Assembly (NCBI RefSeq): GCF_000208865.1
Contig: NC_018393.1
Coordinates: 1,860,001-1,924,000 of the forward strand
Length of the DNA: 64,000 bases
Source of the DNA: Neospora caninum Liverpool
Taxonomy: Eukaryota; Apicomplexa; Conoidasida; Eucoccidiorida; Sarcocystidae
Direction: 5' to 3'
In this document: positions 1-15,000 of the stretch, piece by piece
Position numbering within the stretch: the stretch's first letter is position 1
How the letters are laid out: each line of letters starts with the position of its first letter
The notes under the pieces: model-generated
The model's input: the letters and a program-made list of their open reading frames with translations, nothing else
Databases searched by the model: none
What the model was told of the DNA's origin: nothing
Program-made: the position numbers and the translations under genes

Positions 1-3000
1 GCGCTGCGGCAACAAAGACAGCAAAACATAGCAGAAAGATGTGAGACGCGTGACAGTCAAGCAACGAAGGAAGGACATATTGAACGCAATGCATTCACCT
101 CCTTTCCCCCACGGCAGTCCACGTGTGAGTCACTCGGATGCTCGGGGTATACTACTTGCCCGCCGGTCATGGGTCTCACCGCGGCCTGTTCACGGCACTA
201 ATAGCTCGAGTTCATCAGAGCTGTCTGCCTGCTGCTGTCCGCTGTATTTAGCTCGGCCTCCTCCAATCACATATGACGTAGAACAGGCACAGGGGCTCCT
301 GCCTGTCTATCGAATACCTCTCACGACCACGGCGTCTCTGGAGACGCATAGTACCTAAAGACCTCGAACATGGACCACCTTCCAGAGTCCCTATCTGCGG
401 TGTCGCGCCTTTAAATGCCTCTCATAGAGGCGCGTAACCACTTTCCCCATCTACCGCCTATACTGCAAAATTCCTCCTTGCCTTGCCGGACAGGCAGTTG
501 TGCAAATTCGGATGCGTTTCGGCGACGAGGGTGCACAGAGGAAGCAGCGGCCTTACTTTGTAACTTTTCTGTGTTGGCAAAGTCTCTTGAAATCAGTTTG
601 AGACGACGGTGTTCTCCGTACACACAGCCAAGTTGGGAGCGGGCTGCCCACCGCTGAACTGGAAGAACCTATCGATCACCTTCTCGTTTTCACCTGTTGT
701 TTGCTGATGCTTGTCCGACAGAAGACCCTGCAGCTTACCTTCAGCGGCGGACGGGAACGGACCCGAGTCGGCGAGCGCGCATATGCGGAGGCCGATCATG
801 CTTTGACAGCCTGTGCGTGCGTTTGGCAATAGGCGCGAAGGCTGACCGGCGTCAGCATCGGCTTGAGGACGCTTGCAAAGTGTCAGCGCTTCCTCACGTC
901 TTCCTGCTTGGCTCGTAGTACCGCTGCTGCTGAATTCGTCTCCATTCGTATCGATTACCCCGCACATGTGACTCGAGAACTCGTGGGCGAGCCGCTCCTC
1001 CAACGAAGCGTTCGAGACGTCTTCATATTCTTGAGCAACGCTGCACTTTGAAGAACTCCGCGGCCTTTCTCTTCTTTCCAGAGTGCCTCCGCTCCCTCGA
1101 AAGCATGAACCTCTTGTCTCGATTCCCTTCTTGAACGGACTTTCTGAATCGGGCTCGGCTGACGCTGCGGGGTCTTCTGGGCTCTGCATGTCGCCCGCCA
1201 TGGACCTGTCGCCGTCCCCAGATTCATCAAAAATGTGGAAGGAGCGGAACAAGGGACACGGGAGTTTTGCTTGTTCTCCAGACGGAATGGGAATCTCAAT
1301 CATAGGCACGTTGGGGGTGACTGCAGTCGGCGAAAGTCCCCTTAGCCCCCCCGCGTTGGAGGACAAAGTCCCAGAACCGTCTCGCTCTCTTTCGTCGCCC
1401 TCTGGTCCTACGCGTCCGCTGTCTTCTCTCCTTTGCCTTCCCGGTAGGTCACTCTCGAGACGTTCGAGCGATACCAGCGGAGAAGAGGGAAGTCGAGGGA
1501 ACATTTCCGTCGGGAATTTCTCCCCACGGCAGACATGAAGAGAGGAGAGCGCTAGACGGAATGGTGTGCGGTTGACAACGGTGACCGGCGCTGGGGAGGG
1601 CGAGAGAAAGACATCGATCAGCATCTCCCCAGATGCCTGGAACAAACCAAAACTCAAACTGATGAGCTCCACGCAGGATGGATGAACAACCTGCCTTTGA
1701 AGCGGAAGCGTTGCTTCCCACAGGGCAGGAAGACGGCCCCTAGCAACGAACGCAGTTCCAGACGGGCGAGAAACCGACAAGGAAGAAGACGAAGGTGAAG
1801 AGAGCCACGCTCGGCGAACGAGAAGGAGTGCATCCCGAACACATCCTCCCGCAGCCCACGTTGGCTGCGTAGGCTTCGGCCTCTGTCTACCGCCGTTTGC
1901 CTTTTCGCTGTCCGTCCTGGGCCAAGGCACACCGCCGAAGCCCATACCATCTCGAAGGCGTAGCGCGACACTCCGTGTCCACAGAACAGGCAGACGTAGG
2001 TGCTCAGGTCGAACCCAAGTGCTGACCTCTCCAGCATGTGAAGCCGTTGCGTGAGGAGACGACAACGGAGAGGGACTGGACCCGACGGCGAAACGCGGAC
2101 AAGGCGGAGGTGAACACACAGAGGAATGAGGAGAGGACGAGAAACACGGGGAATGGAAACGCGTGGTGGGAGCGGGAGAAAGCGACGGCAGAGGCACACT
2201 GCGCGAACCAGGTGAGTTAAGCGTTCCGGTGTCGGCAGACTGGAGCGCCGTTTCGGGGGATTTTGACTTCTTTTGCATTCTTGGATCATCATGAGTGAAA
2301 GCATCGTGGGCAAGGGAACCTCCTGGAGACAACACAGAGCCGGTCAGATCTGCAACATGAACTTCCAAAGGAGCATCGGCAAAAAGGGGTTCCCAGGCTT
2401 CCTCCCCTTCTAAGCCTCCCGGTCGACCCAAAGGGGAAAGAGGGTGAAAGGGAGACGCACGCGCATCTGGTCCAGCTAACCAACTCTCGGCGGACTCGGC
2501 TTCGCTAGCAACTGGACATGCAGCCCTTCGGCTCCCGCCGGAGGTAGCGAGATCTCGAAGCAGCGGCAGCTGCCCTTTGTGGCCACAAAGGCGCACGCCG
2601 AGGACGTGCATGATGGCGGCCGCTCCGAGAGGGAAAAGGCAGCACGCCACGCCTTGGTCGTTTCCTTCCTCTCCTCCAAATTCTTCCTCGTTTCCGTTTC
2701 TTCCGTTTTGTTCTCGCGACGTCTGCGCCGCCGAGGCAGCCGATGTCGCGCACGCGGGCGGCGATACGTACAACCCGGGGCCAAGAGCGAAGTGGAGAGC
2801 CTCGCGTCCGATCGCCTCGAAACAGTCGCAGCTCTGGTCTCTCGGAGGGTGTTGTTTCGTTTGACACGCCAGACGAAGAGGCCGCTCCGGAGGTACCGGA
2901 TGTTGATCAGAGGCTGAGCAACCGACGGCGAGGTATGTGGCAAGCGCACGCGGGTCGGCGCGCGCAACGGTAGCTCTCGCTCGCGCAGTTGCAGGTGCGA

Positions 3001-6000
3001 GCCGAGCTGGACAGAGCGGTGGGTCGCACCTGTCTCCGTCTCTTTCGCCTGCTGGCCTGATGCAGTGTTCGCTCGGCCGGGGCGGTGAGGGCGGCACAAA
3101 CGAGGCGGACACTCCCTGGTGGGCAACGGTCTCCACCTCCTGACTTGCGGTCCCAACCGCGCTTCCTCCAAACGCCATCCCGAGGGTGTAGGGGGTCCCG
3201 TTGCGAATGCGGAGTGGCGGGCAGATATCGACGACAACGACCGGGTGAGAAGCATCGTAGGGCGGCGAAAGGTGGCGTACATGAACCAGGAAGGAGGCAC
3301 ACGGAACAGACGCGAGGGAACTCGTCTCGGACGACGGAGAACAAGACGCGCACGTAGTGGCGGACTCAGTCCCGGAAGAGTCCGGTGAAGGAGCATCGCT
3401 CCGGTGACACATGGGATGGTTGGCGAATAATGAAAGAGGCTCACTGGTTCCACCGTGGGCCCAGTCAGACGAAGCCAAAAGAGGGACGGTCACGCGGGTG
3501 GTCTCTCGCACACGACAGACTTGGAGCGTCTGCGTCCAAAAGATCGGCGCCATCGCCGCCTCTCGCGTGTTGTCGCTCGGCGAAGCAAGGCTGCTCATCG
3601 GGAACGGAACGGCACCATCGGGCGTGGCTGGTGCCTCTCGATTCCACACTTTGCTGGACGGTGTATGCACTTTCTGTGGCTTATTGCCTTCGCTCCCGCC
3701 ACACTCCGATCCTTCACGAGGCGGACCGCGAACCGCGTGGGCGTGATCCGGGACCGCTGCCCGCCCTCCTGCTTCTGCGTCAGGGCGATCCGCCTCTGTT
3801 TGCGTGTCTTGCGGAGGCAAGGCGTCCGACAGGGATGATGGCGAAGGGCGCGCGAGGGGAAAGCGAGGAAGGGACACGCCGAAGAAAGCCAGCAACGGAA
3901 GATGCGGATCACCTTGCATGCACCCGAGCTCTGTGGAGTACAGAACTGAACATGCGGACGAATGGGGCGGCGCTGGCAACGAGGAGAGAGGATTGTCGTC
4001 TGCGGGATCGCGTTTGACGGTGCACGTATCGTGCCTTTGGGCTTCCTCATCTCGCGCGCTCGTCCTCTCCATTCCGGCTGCGGCGGATGCGCGAGCACAC
4101 CAGGCCGCGGTTGAAGCAAACGAAGGAGGGACGAAGACCGTGACCCCAGACACGCCTCGCAGGGCCAGGCCAAGGGGACAAAAGTTGCGAATGACCCACG
4201 GCGCGGTGAGGTAGCAGCGAAGCGGGCGCAGCGAAGAGGAACACAACACGGATCGGCACAGCAGCTGATGCCTTCGCGGCTTGCTCGGCGAACGAGAATC
4301 AAAGAGCGAAGCCCCAGGGGGGGAGGCACAGAGAGGGCCCTCCTCGACCAGCTTGGTGCGCCTCTCAACTTGGCTGTAAGAGCACAGAGAGGACGAACAG
4401 CGGTACGATGGAGTCGAAGAGGCCAGCGTCGGGAAGGACAAGACCTCTGATGTTTCGAAGAGTACGGCTGAAGAAGGGGCCGGTGGAACGGCAGTGTCGG
4501 GCGGGCGCAACTCTGCTTCAGCGACCGAAGCGGACGACGTGCAATACGACGGAGACGAGGGCGAGGCCAGGGTCTCGCAGCGACGTGAAAGAGGGTTGCG
4601 TGACCTGAGCGAAAGACTGACTGGTGTTTCGCAGGCCAACAAAGCCGCTCCCACCCGCTGCCTCTCGTCCGTCCGACCAGGGGGAGACGACGCCGACGTT
4701 GAAGAACGGGTACCAGCAACGAAAGAATACGCCGGGGAGGGATGAGGCGAGGGTTCGAAGAGAAAGAAGCGGAGGCTACGAGAGGAATCTGGATCATCGG
4801 GTGTGTCCTCCGAGGGGATGCCGAGCTGAAAAGCGGATTGCACGCGGGGCAAACAGGAAGTCGCTCGATGGGCGCAGTCACTCGTCACAGCAGTTGAAAG
4901 ACAAGAGTCTGAGAAACATCTCAGATGAGTCGGGAGTCAGGGAGACGGAATGGGAACCACTGCACGTGCTCGTGTACACGCAGAAGTGTGCAGACGCCGG
5001 AATTCAGAGTAACACCTGGGCAACGAGAGAGCCAATCGAAAACTGCAGATACACCCCTGGCAAAGCACGAACCAACGCCCAAAAATCCAGAAAAAACACG
5101 CAAGCGATGGACACCGACTTTTGAAACGGGGAGAGGAAGTTGGGTGGCGCAAACGAGCGTAGAGACCATGAACTGGTGAGGGAGCACTCAGGAGCACTAC
5201 GGGAGGCAGAGGGCAAACCACGACAATAGATGCCTGCCGATCACGATATACGTCATCCGAGGCTGAGGCGATATAACTCCTGATGTCAACACCTGTACAC
5301 CTCGCTGGCAAGACGCAGAACAGATACAGCGCTAGGGACAGATGCGGCGTGCAGGACAAAGCAGACACGTATCAGATACGCCGGATACGAACTTATCCAT
5401 ACCTCATGCGTTCTCCAAGGACGAAGAAGTGTGGTACCTCCAAAGCCTTCGATAACGCAGCAGAGCTCACAGTTGGAGGCGTTGACGATCTGTAGACCAG
5501 GGCAGATGAACAGCACTCGAGGCAAGCACGCCGAGCTGGCGGATACCCGACTGGAGAGAGACAGAGGATTTGGAGTCTCCGTCGTCTGATTGCCTTCCTC
5601 CCCCAGGCAACGAAGGCTGTGTTGCGAAGGAGGCAGCCAGTCCTCCACGCTGTGAAGGGAACAGAAGACGGTAACGCTTCTTGTCTCAGCGTCTCTGCCG
5701 CCAGCCGTTCCTCGTGCCCACTGCCAGACTTCGCGGCCTGCCTTCGTTGCCTTCGATATTTCACCAGCATGTTCAGTCTCGTCGCACAAGGGCGCAGAAC
5801 AGCAAGCAAATGACCGCCAGAGAGGCACATCTAAATGCCCACAACGAAAAGGGAGGACGCCGTCGGGAGAGGAAGGGCGGCGAAGGCGACCTGCGGTACC
5901 GGTTTCTTTGGATTCACCTCTCCATCGCCGTCGCCACCAAGACGCTCGTCCGAGCCCTGTCTTGTTCTGTCTGCCTTCGACAGTCGACTGGTCGATACTC

Positions 6001-9000
6001 GGCGCCAGGCAGAGTTCCTTTGAGAAACCGCAAGGGTCATACTCTGACCGTTCCATTCGTCCCCCTCTAGATTCTGGCTCGCACTGTGTCTGGTCGCCAC
6101 TCGCGTGTGCGCATTCGACGTCTTCCTCGCTTTGGAGGTGACGCTGCGCGCTGGAGCGAAGCGACAGACTGGCGTTTGAAGGGGCCGCGCGAAGACTCAG
6201 AGCCACGGCTGCTGAAGAGGCGTACGGCGAAGGAGAAGAACTAGAGAAAGAGGGCCCATACGAACAGACGGCATCTCCGGGCTCCGCGGGTATCATAACA
6301 CTGGCCCACGAACGGGTGGAGGTGAGGGCAACACTCCCAGGAGGAACGAAGGAAGACGCGGCGCATGTGTCCTCCTCACCGGTGCCGAGTGAGCGTTCAA
6401 TATTGGCTGTATACGGTTGTCTCTCGGCCTCGCGTCGTGTGCAACATCCCTCTTCCTCATCTTCTTCAGCTTCGTCCTCTCCAGGCAGGGACGCAACAAT
6501 CAAAGGAGCCAGAAGGCCACACCGGCGGTGTGCTTTCTCATCCTTTGTCTCTTCGTTTCTCCGCGCGTCGTCACTTTCCTCCTCCCGACCAGCGATAGTC
6601 CTTCGTCTCTCATCGCGTCGGCGCTCTAGCGGCCTTAGGCGGCAGCTGAGTAGCAGGTTGGGGAAAGCAGAATGGAGGAGAAGCGGAGGGTAGATAGTGC
6701 ATTTGATTTGAAGAGGATTAACGCGAACCAGATGAAGAAAAACCGGATACCCGAAGGCTTGCGGATAAGCAGGACGCACATCCAATCCGTTTCCTCTCAT
6801 ATATTCCGTTTTGTCCTTCCACTCGGATGTCGAAGGCAAATTGGCCTTTTTGTGCATGACCTGTGTTGCGGCAGGCAATAAGATGCCACCACCAGGCGAA
6901 GTCTCTGGTTCCTGCTCGGAACTCCGAGGAGCCTGTCGACCTCCCGGTCTCCTGTCCCCTCCTGTGCCTGTCTCTGGTGTCCGTTCTGCCTGGGTGCATG
7001 CATCTTCCTGGCCGGCGTCTCCGTGCGTCTCCGTGCCGTCCGGACATGCGGAGCCAAAATGCAAACGAGACACCGAAGACAACGAACAGCTGAATTGGCG
7101 CCGGACCCAAGCAACGCAACCTACCCGTGATTTAAGGACCGTCTCCGGCGCGACAGGCTGTGTCCACGCCCCTGTGTGCGCCTGAGTTGCCTTTTTGTCG
7201 TCACCTCCGGAGGCACTCGCCATTGCAATTTGGAAGCCTATATGCTGCAGCTGAACGACCGGCGGCGGGATGGTTCCCGTGTATGACTCAGGAGCCTCCG
7301 CCGTTCTCTCATTTTCCGAGATGTTCTGAGGAACTTGCCTCTCGGTTTGAGAGGAAAGCGAGACTGGAGGCGGCGACCAGATGGGACAGACGAAGCCTCC
7401 GGGTTCGGCGAAGAGCGTCGCCGACTCCACAGCGGGCGAGGACCGAGTCCAGGCAGAAGACGTTGGAGCAGGGAAACGGGATTGCTGGATGGCGATGCGA
7501 ATGGGCAGAAGATTGTGAATTATTAAAGGCAATCGAGGGGAGAGAGGATACGCTCGGCACGGGAACATCTGCGGGCGTCGTCGGCCTTGGTTTGATCCCT
7601 TTTCCTTCGCGCTAGCGTCCAGCCCTGTACTGCCTGTAGATCCGCGATTGACGGATGATCCGGCGGACTGCGTGCCACGTCTCGCGTCTGAAACAGTGGG
7701 AGCCTCGAGCAGCTTCCCCCTTTCTTCTCGCGTTTCCGCCTCCGGTCTGTCACAATGAGCACTGCCCTCTGCAGGCAAGAAGGCATGATCAGGCGGCACC
7801 TGCTCGCGCCCGGTTTCTCTCTGTTTGTCTTGATCAGGCGTTCCAATGTCGACCAGAGAAGGGGACGCAGGGTGCAAGGCGGGTCCCGTGTCAGGAGGAG
7901 AGTCCCCAAGAGCGGCCGTCGCAGAATAGAGCATCCACCCAGCCTGAAGAATTCGGGAGAGGCGGTAGGGATCCAATATCAACTCCGCTTTGCCTGCCAC
8001 ATTCAGCTTAACTCCTGAGCGCGCTCGGGCCTCTTCCCGCAGAGAGATGGGGAGAACAAGACTCGGGTCAGCACATGCAGGTGAACACACGATCGCACGC
8101 CCTGTTTCCGCTGTCGCGTGTGACACACCAGTCGAACCGCAAGTCGAACAGCATGCAGCCGACGCGCCCGGCCAGCGATGCTCAGCTTCCGCGGCGCTCT
8201 GCGCGCATGCACCTGGACTTGTGGGGATGCGCTCACCGCCCTCCCTCGTTCTGCGGACAGCGCTCGCGATAACGTCCGCGACGCTCGCATTTGCATTGCC
8301 CCAGTAGACAAGCTCCAGGAGAGAACAAGGGCGCAGGACACGGAGCGGCAAAAGTGTGCGGGAATCAAAGACGTCGAGGGCGACGTCCGTCAGGCCGACT
8401 CGCAGCTTGAGACCGGAGCCTTCTCGCCGCCGCGGCTCGACGGCTGTGGCGCAAAGCAGGCACGCGTGTGGCGGGTAAGCTGCAAAGCCGCGCGGAGGCG
8501 AAGAGCTCCGAGAGGGGGGTGGGGAAGCAGGGCACCCCAAACGTGACGGGGAGAGTGGACGGAAGGGCGAGACTAAAACAGTCCGTCCCGTGGCTTGGCA
8601 GAACCCAACAGTGGCACAGGCGGCAGTCAACTCGATCAGGGGCTCTTCCCCGTGACTGGGCGGCGGAGAGGAGGGTGACGGCGAAGCCGACGCGAAGCAG
8701 GGAAAAGACGACAGTGACGTGGCGACGTCGTAGGGCCACTGCACGGAGAGTATCCCCGAGCGCACACGGAGAGAAGTGCAGTGGAGTGTCGAGCGAAGCG
8801 GAACTGCCGCCCACAACCGAAGGCCGAAGCCAGAGGCGGCGGGGGTAGACGGCAGGCTCGATGGCGGCGACGCGCTCGAAGAAGTCGACAACCGCTCGGA
8901 TGGCACGGACAACGTCTGCCGGGAGAGCGTCACACGAAATCGACGAGAAAGAAAGCAAACATTCCTGTGTGTATCAGAAGACACCGGCGACGCGAGACCG

Positions 9001-12000
9001 GCATACGAGGGGTATTGGGGTGACGCTGGATGGCCGGAAGCTTCCAACACAGCAACGAACTGCTGGCGAACATCGTCGAGTGCCTCAACGCGAGACAGAC
9101 GCCATGCGACTCGTGACCGCCTTGGAGGGATCGGTTCCACAGCTGGTGCTTCTTCTCCTTGACCATTGCTGTCGGCATAGCACGCCCGTAATGGAACGCC
9201 TGAAGCACAACCCGCCGCCGCGGATCCTTGCGTGATTGCCGTTGCATACCTCGTTTCCGTGTCAGCATCTACTTGCCTTGAAACGCCGCCAGCTTTCACC
9301 GCCGGAACAGGAATACTGATCACACAGGCCTCGGCGCCTCGACACGCAGGCGAACCCGAATGTCCTTCCGCTTCCCCGCATCTGCGTGATATTCGATTTT
9401 GGAGCTTGTTTCCCGCTGGTCCCTTCTCCGGTTCTATGTCGCAAGCAAATACCTCCGCATGCAATATAGCAACTGGCTGGTCTAGACACACGAAAAGCTC
9501 CGAGCTGACGTGTGTTGAGTCGCCTGTCGCCGCGGGACCAATTTGTGCAGGTGAAGCTGGACGCGAACAAGCAACCTGCAGGGAACGAAGGGACTGACAG
9601 CTCGAGACTGGATCATTCCTTTGGGGGTCTACCAACGAGTGGGTTTGGAAAGGAGGATGCGGACGCAGAGAGAGTTTGACGCCATACACCTCCTCGGGGG
9701 GAAGCGAAACGGATGTAGCGTTGCGTGGCGGGTGGCCCGTCTCAGGAGCGCGACCGTTGTTCATCGGCTGGGCAGCTGCGGCACCACTTGACGAGACACC
9801 GACGCGCGACAGCTGTTCACACGGCGCTGCCCGGGTGTGCCCCACAGGAATGTGGCCGCGCTCCGGTGCCGCAGAGGATACGGGGAACTCTCCAGGCAGC
9901 AGCAGAAGGTAAGGGACAAGCGCAAACGTGCCTCCAGCTGCATCTATTCCACGCCCGCATGCGGAGCCAACAGAGAAGAACTCAGAGGCAGACGAAAGAG
10001 TGGAGCATGCCGGCGACAGCGGGGGCGAGGCTGATGGCAAGGAGGCAGCAGCGGCCTTTGTCCGTTCTTGAGTTTTTGGGTTGCTCTCAGAACCTGACGC
10101 ACTGTCAGCAACGAAACTATCCAGAATGTCAACAAGCAAACGGAGTTTCGTGGCGCTTCCCCGTATGCGAGCAGGCAATAACTCCGCGTCGATGTGCAGC
10201 TCGGTGTACCAGCCTATGCCCCCTGGGCCCTGTGCTCCTTCCCCGCCGTCTTCCGATGCGTCTGCCCATTCCATAGCATCCGGCATGCCTGCCTTGTGAT
10301 TGGGAACTTCTCCACAGCCCACGGCCGTTGCCACCCCAGGGGCATTGGGAGACCAGCGCCCCCAGCGCTGTACCGCATAGGTCAAAATCGTAGCCTTCAG
10401 TTGAGCAGGGAGAAGAATCGGCGCTTTCTCCCACTGCCATTCTCTGTACCGGAACCGAGCGCAGGAAAGGGCAAACGAAGAGCTAAACAAGGGAGACACA
10501 GGCGCTGAAGCAGGCGACTCCCTGGTCGTTTTATACTCATTTGATGTGCGATGAGTGCCCCGCGAACTGAGCCGGCGTCGGCGCTGGCTTGCCCCGGAAT
10601 GCGGAGACCCCAGGCAAGGGCGACACGCGTAGACACCAAAAGATTCAGCAGACAAATTCCAGTATTGCTCCGACACTCGTAAGCTATCAAGAAACTGTGG
10701 AAGCGCCCGCGCGTAAGTCGCGTCAACAACCCAGTCGCGTGGCCCCCGTGCGCCTGGATCACCATCGCTGCTATCCGCTGGGGGCCGGATGGAGGCAGCT
10801 TCGAGGCCCATGTCACATTGGGGCTGAGCTGTCGCGTTCCGCGAGCAAAACGCATGCACTGGCCGCCGCTGAGGGGGGGCCGAGGAAGCCGGAGGAGCAG
10901 CAAACGCAGATGAAGAAGTTGACTGGACTTCGTGGTGCGCAGAGCGGGAACGTGAGGACGAGAAGAAGGCTGAAACCGGCCGCTTGGCCGCAGGCCACGT
11001 GAGCGCGGAAAAAGGGCGCGACTCAGAGGACGACGGTGGGAAGAGCAAGAGCAGCGGAACGGACAAAGAACTGGAAAGAGTAACTAACTCGTGAGCACAA
11101 GAGCGAGAGTCAGGAGCAACCGTAGCGACGACCACACCCTTGAAAAGGACACTAATGGCCTCGTGCGCCTCTGACGGAGTTGCCCCGGGGACTGCCGAAG
11201 CACGAACTGGACGCCGGCGGGTGTCAAGCGGCCTCTTGGGAGCACTGGAGGCTCCTTCTCTCTCTGCGTCATCGTCGTCGTCGCATGCCTCGATAGCGCC
11301 TGGAACCTCGTCCCGACAGAATACCAAGAAGCAGCGCTTGATAGTGAAGCACGTCTTCAGAACGGGCACAGCGGGGGCGTGACTCGCAGAGACGAAGCGG
11401 GACCCGGCAGACGCTGCGACGCGGTTCGGGGGACGGCCGCAGCGCTTACACTCACGTCTGTTATCCACCGCCACCTCAAGCTTCCGAGACGTTCCCACCA
11501 TGGCGACAGGACGAGAGCGGTTTGTGCCTTCTATGTGCTCTCCGCTTGCGGGCGCCCCATGCGTGTGTCCCCTCTGGGTGTACGTGGGCCCCGAGCAGGC
11601 GTCCAGCAGGGCGGCATCCCCTTGTATTGCGCGGTGAAAGCGGAGGAACGCCGTCGCGCCTTTGAGAAGTGCAGGAATATTCAGGACACCCTGGAAGGAG
11701 CCGCACTGGCCATGTACAGAAAACGTTTCTTCGCCTTGTTTGCCGCTGCACGCATTCTGCCGTTCCGTCCCCTCAGAGAAGCTGTTTCCGTGTCGACGCG
11801 TCGTGTCCCGACAGCAACCACTTGGCGGGCAGGCCCAGGCACGTGCGAGGCAGATTGCAAGGCACCAGGAGGGAGAGCTTCGACTGTCTCTGTCGGTCTG
11901 GTCCGTCTGGGCTTTTCCGTCGGCGAGTGGAGTATGATGCTGCAGCGTCGTACACGCGACCTCCGTGTTTGCCTCATTTTCACTTTCGCTCTCCGCTGGT

Positions 12001-15000
12001 CTGCCGCTGCCTTCGTCAGGCTCAAAAACGAAGAATCCCCCGCTGCCGGCGGACACCGCGCCTTGCCTGAGGAAAATGTGGGTCGTCTGTGAGTCCACGC
12101 TCGGCGGCAGCTTCACCTGTTTGTTGATCTTTCGAGTCTTCCTTCCGGCACCGCGTGTGGATGTGTCTCCGCTACACGGCAAACTCCCATCATTCCGGCT
12201 CCTGGCGGTGGGGCGGCGGCAGCTGTAGCCATTCGGGAGATCTGCGGGTGCCCGGGACGTAGACAGCTCGCCGGCTATCGTCCGAGACTGAACCAGTGTC
12301 AGACACCCGAGCGAAAGGTGGGGAGGCGAAGCACCACGGACTGGAGACGAACCCCGAGTTGTTGAAGGCACGCACGAAGAAGAGGGCAAAGACCAGGAGG
12401 CGAGCGAGGCAATGGGAGGAAGAAAGATGTCAATGCTGTCTACATGGAAAACGACGTGAGAAGGCGACGAACCCGAAGGTCCAAGGCTATGGCGTCCACA
12501 CGCTCCACCCCTCTGCGCGCAAAGGTTTCCTGCGACGTCTTGCCATCCTTCCGCCTCGCAGTACTCGTCTTCGTCTTCCGGTCCCGCAACCTCGCCACCC
12601 CCTGCATCTGCCTTGCGGTCTCCGTCATCTTGGAAGTATACCTCTCGTGCTGCTCCGGCTCGTACGCCGGAGATGCCCGCCCAACATGAGGTACCTCCGT
12701 GCTCTCGCCGAACGCAGCAATTGGCTGCGCTGTCGTTTGCACCTGTATTGAGGCTCCTTCCGCATCCTCGGTCTTCACATGACAGACCGCCAAGCGCAGG
12801 CGCCCATCCCTCCCCGTTGATTTGTACGTCACCTTTTCTCCGTCTCGACCGTCTCGTTTGTCTATTCGCATGCCTCGCGTTGCTCCCGGATGGGCTGCGG
12901 GAGATTACCCGAGGTGTTCCCAGAGTGCTTTGAAGCCGCAACAGATGGCCTCGGGCAAAATAATAAAAGCTCAGGAGAATGTGAAACACCTGCAGATTCT
13001 CACAGTGGACACGGATGGGAGAGACTCGCAATTCGGTCGCCACGCCCAACTTCATCGTGAGTCCTGTGGGAGACGAATCAACGCACGAGGCTGACGGCGC
13101 GGGTACGCTTTGCTTCTCTTCATGCGGTTCCTCAGATGACGCGGCAGTTGCGTCAGAAGGGAAGGCCTCAAAGAGGCATCCAGTGGACTTCCCCAAAGCC
13201 TGTGACACGCGGCGAAGAACCAGCGACGCTGGCGGAAAGGCCGACCGTGACTCCAGTCGAGGAGCAGCAGCAGGCGATGCGGGACCGGGAACAGAGGCGC
13301 CCTTGTTAGATTGGACGGTAGATGCGCGGGTGGACGACGAGACACAAACTTCACAAGGCTCCAGCAAGACGGTGCATGAGTCGGGGAGGCCTGGAATACG
13401 CAGATCGGAGGGGGAATCCGGAGCAGCACGCGGAGACGTCCACGGCGCAGACGAAGTCGACGAAGGAAATCGAGTCACCGCATCAGTAGTGGATCGTCCA
13501 CGTGGCAATCGCAGCGTCACAGTTTTGCCTCCTGGAGCGCGTCGCCCCATCTCGCCATCCTTCCCACCGTTGTAAACGATAGCAGTGGCGCTGCCTTGCG
13601 CGCGAGTCGACGCGGTGCTGGATGTGAAGGCGCTCTGGCGGCTCCCCACATCCGATAAACAAGGGAACGAGGCGGGCGGTATGGGATTCACCGATGTGGA
13701 GCAGGGAACTGAGAAAGTGGAAGACATCGAGAATGAGGAGTGATACCAACAATCGCCCAGCAAGAAAACAAGAGCTGGCGTCGTCTCGCAGGCAGGAGGA
13801 GCGACGCTCCCGTCCCTCTGGCGTGGGAGTGCACGGCTGCCGCGAGCGCCCTTCTGTCCCCTTCGGCGTTCACCGCTGCCACGGCCCGCTTTACGGTGCA
13901 GCAATAGTTGCGCATCTGTTGCTGCCGGCGCTGTAGTGTTCTTTGACCTTTCGTGCGACTCTCGTATTCGATTTGACTGGTACGAGGTTGACGCCATCGC
14001 TGCACTGCACGACGAAAAGGAAAAGGGAAGGGCTATGGAGGCACCAGCTAAGCGAACCTCCCACTCTGAGATTGAGGACACCGTCGCCCCTCTGCGTTTG
14101 AAGTGACCCTCTCTAGTCGCTGCTCGCGGCACACCGGTGAAGAACGCGTTCGAATGCTGACCCTCTGCCTTCCTACCCCTGACGGCACCTCCTGGCGCTA
14201 CGAGCGGCCGGCGAGGGAAAGTGGAAAAGCCAGACGTCGAGCACGAACACGCCGAGCAACTCTGAAAGGGGGAGGCACACGAGTTGCAAGGAGTTGACAG
14301 AGCCGCGAGGAACCGGGAAAGAAGAGGACCAACGGAAGCGAGAGGAAGCGAGAGCGAGAACGGCACGATTCGCAGCCTGTGCGATTTGACTGCAAGGACG
14401 TGCGTGAGGCTCCTTCCCTCCAACACCTTCCCACGTTGCTCTGTTGACAAACGCGTTGCCGAGGCGCTATCTACTGCACGCGTGTCTCTGCTGTTCATTT
14501 CGTCTCTGCCCCTCTCCTCGGACGTCTTCCCTCTAGGTCTCTGGTGCGGTTCACCGCGAACACGCGCCTTGTAACGCGCCTGCTCTCTCCAGGTGTGAAC
14601 GCTGACGTGCGTCGAAGTGAAAAGAAGCCAGGGCTCCGCGCTGCGAGGGCTTGTGCATTGCCGCAGCCCACCCGCGTCTGGCTCTATCTGCGCCTCGCCT
14701 TTCGCCTGGCCAGGTCTTGCATCCCTTCTTGCTTCGTCATCATGTCCCCGACGTCCCAGCGCACTTGCACGCTGCGCGGGCGGTGGGAGTGCTGAAGCGA
14801 TTGTCACAGCTTTCTCTGCCTTTCCCCTCTTTAGTTTCGGCGCCAGGCGGTCGGCCTCGGGCGTTACATCGCCTTCGTCGACTGGCGACGGGGAACACGG
14901 CGCTGAAAGCTCCAGGTCATGGGAATGAGGAAGGGACTCCACCTCGAGAGGGTCCAAACATACCTGTAGTTCAACGTTGACTTCGCGAACCGAACTTGTG

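Noticed and set aside
2579..2917. Plus-strand frames across the VPS13-like gene (also 3385-4017, 14977-15732, 18785-19693 and similar)
   Set aside because: Arg/Ser-rich antisense shadows of GC-rich coding DNA; conserved motifs lie only on the minus strand.
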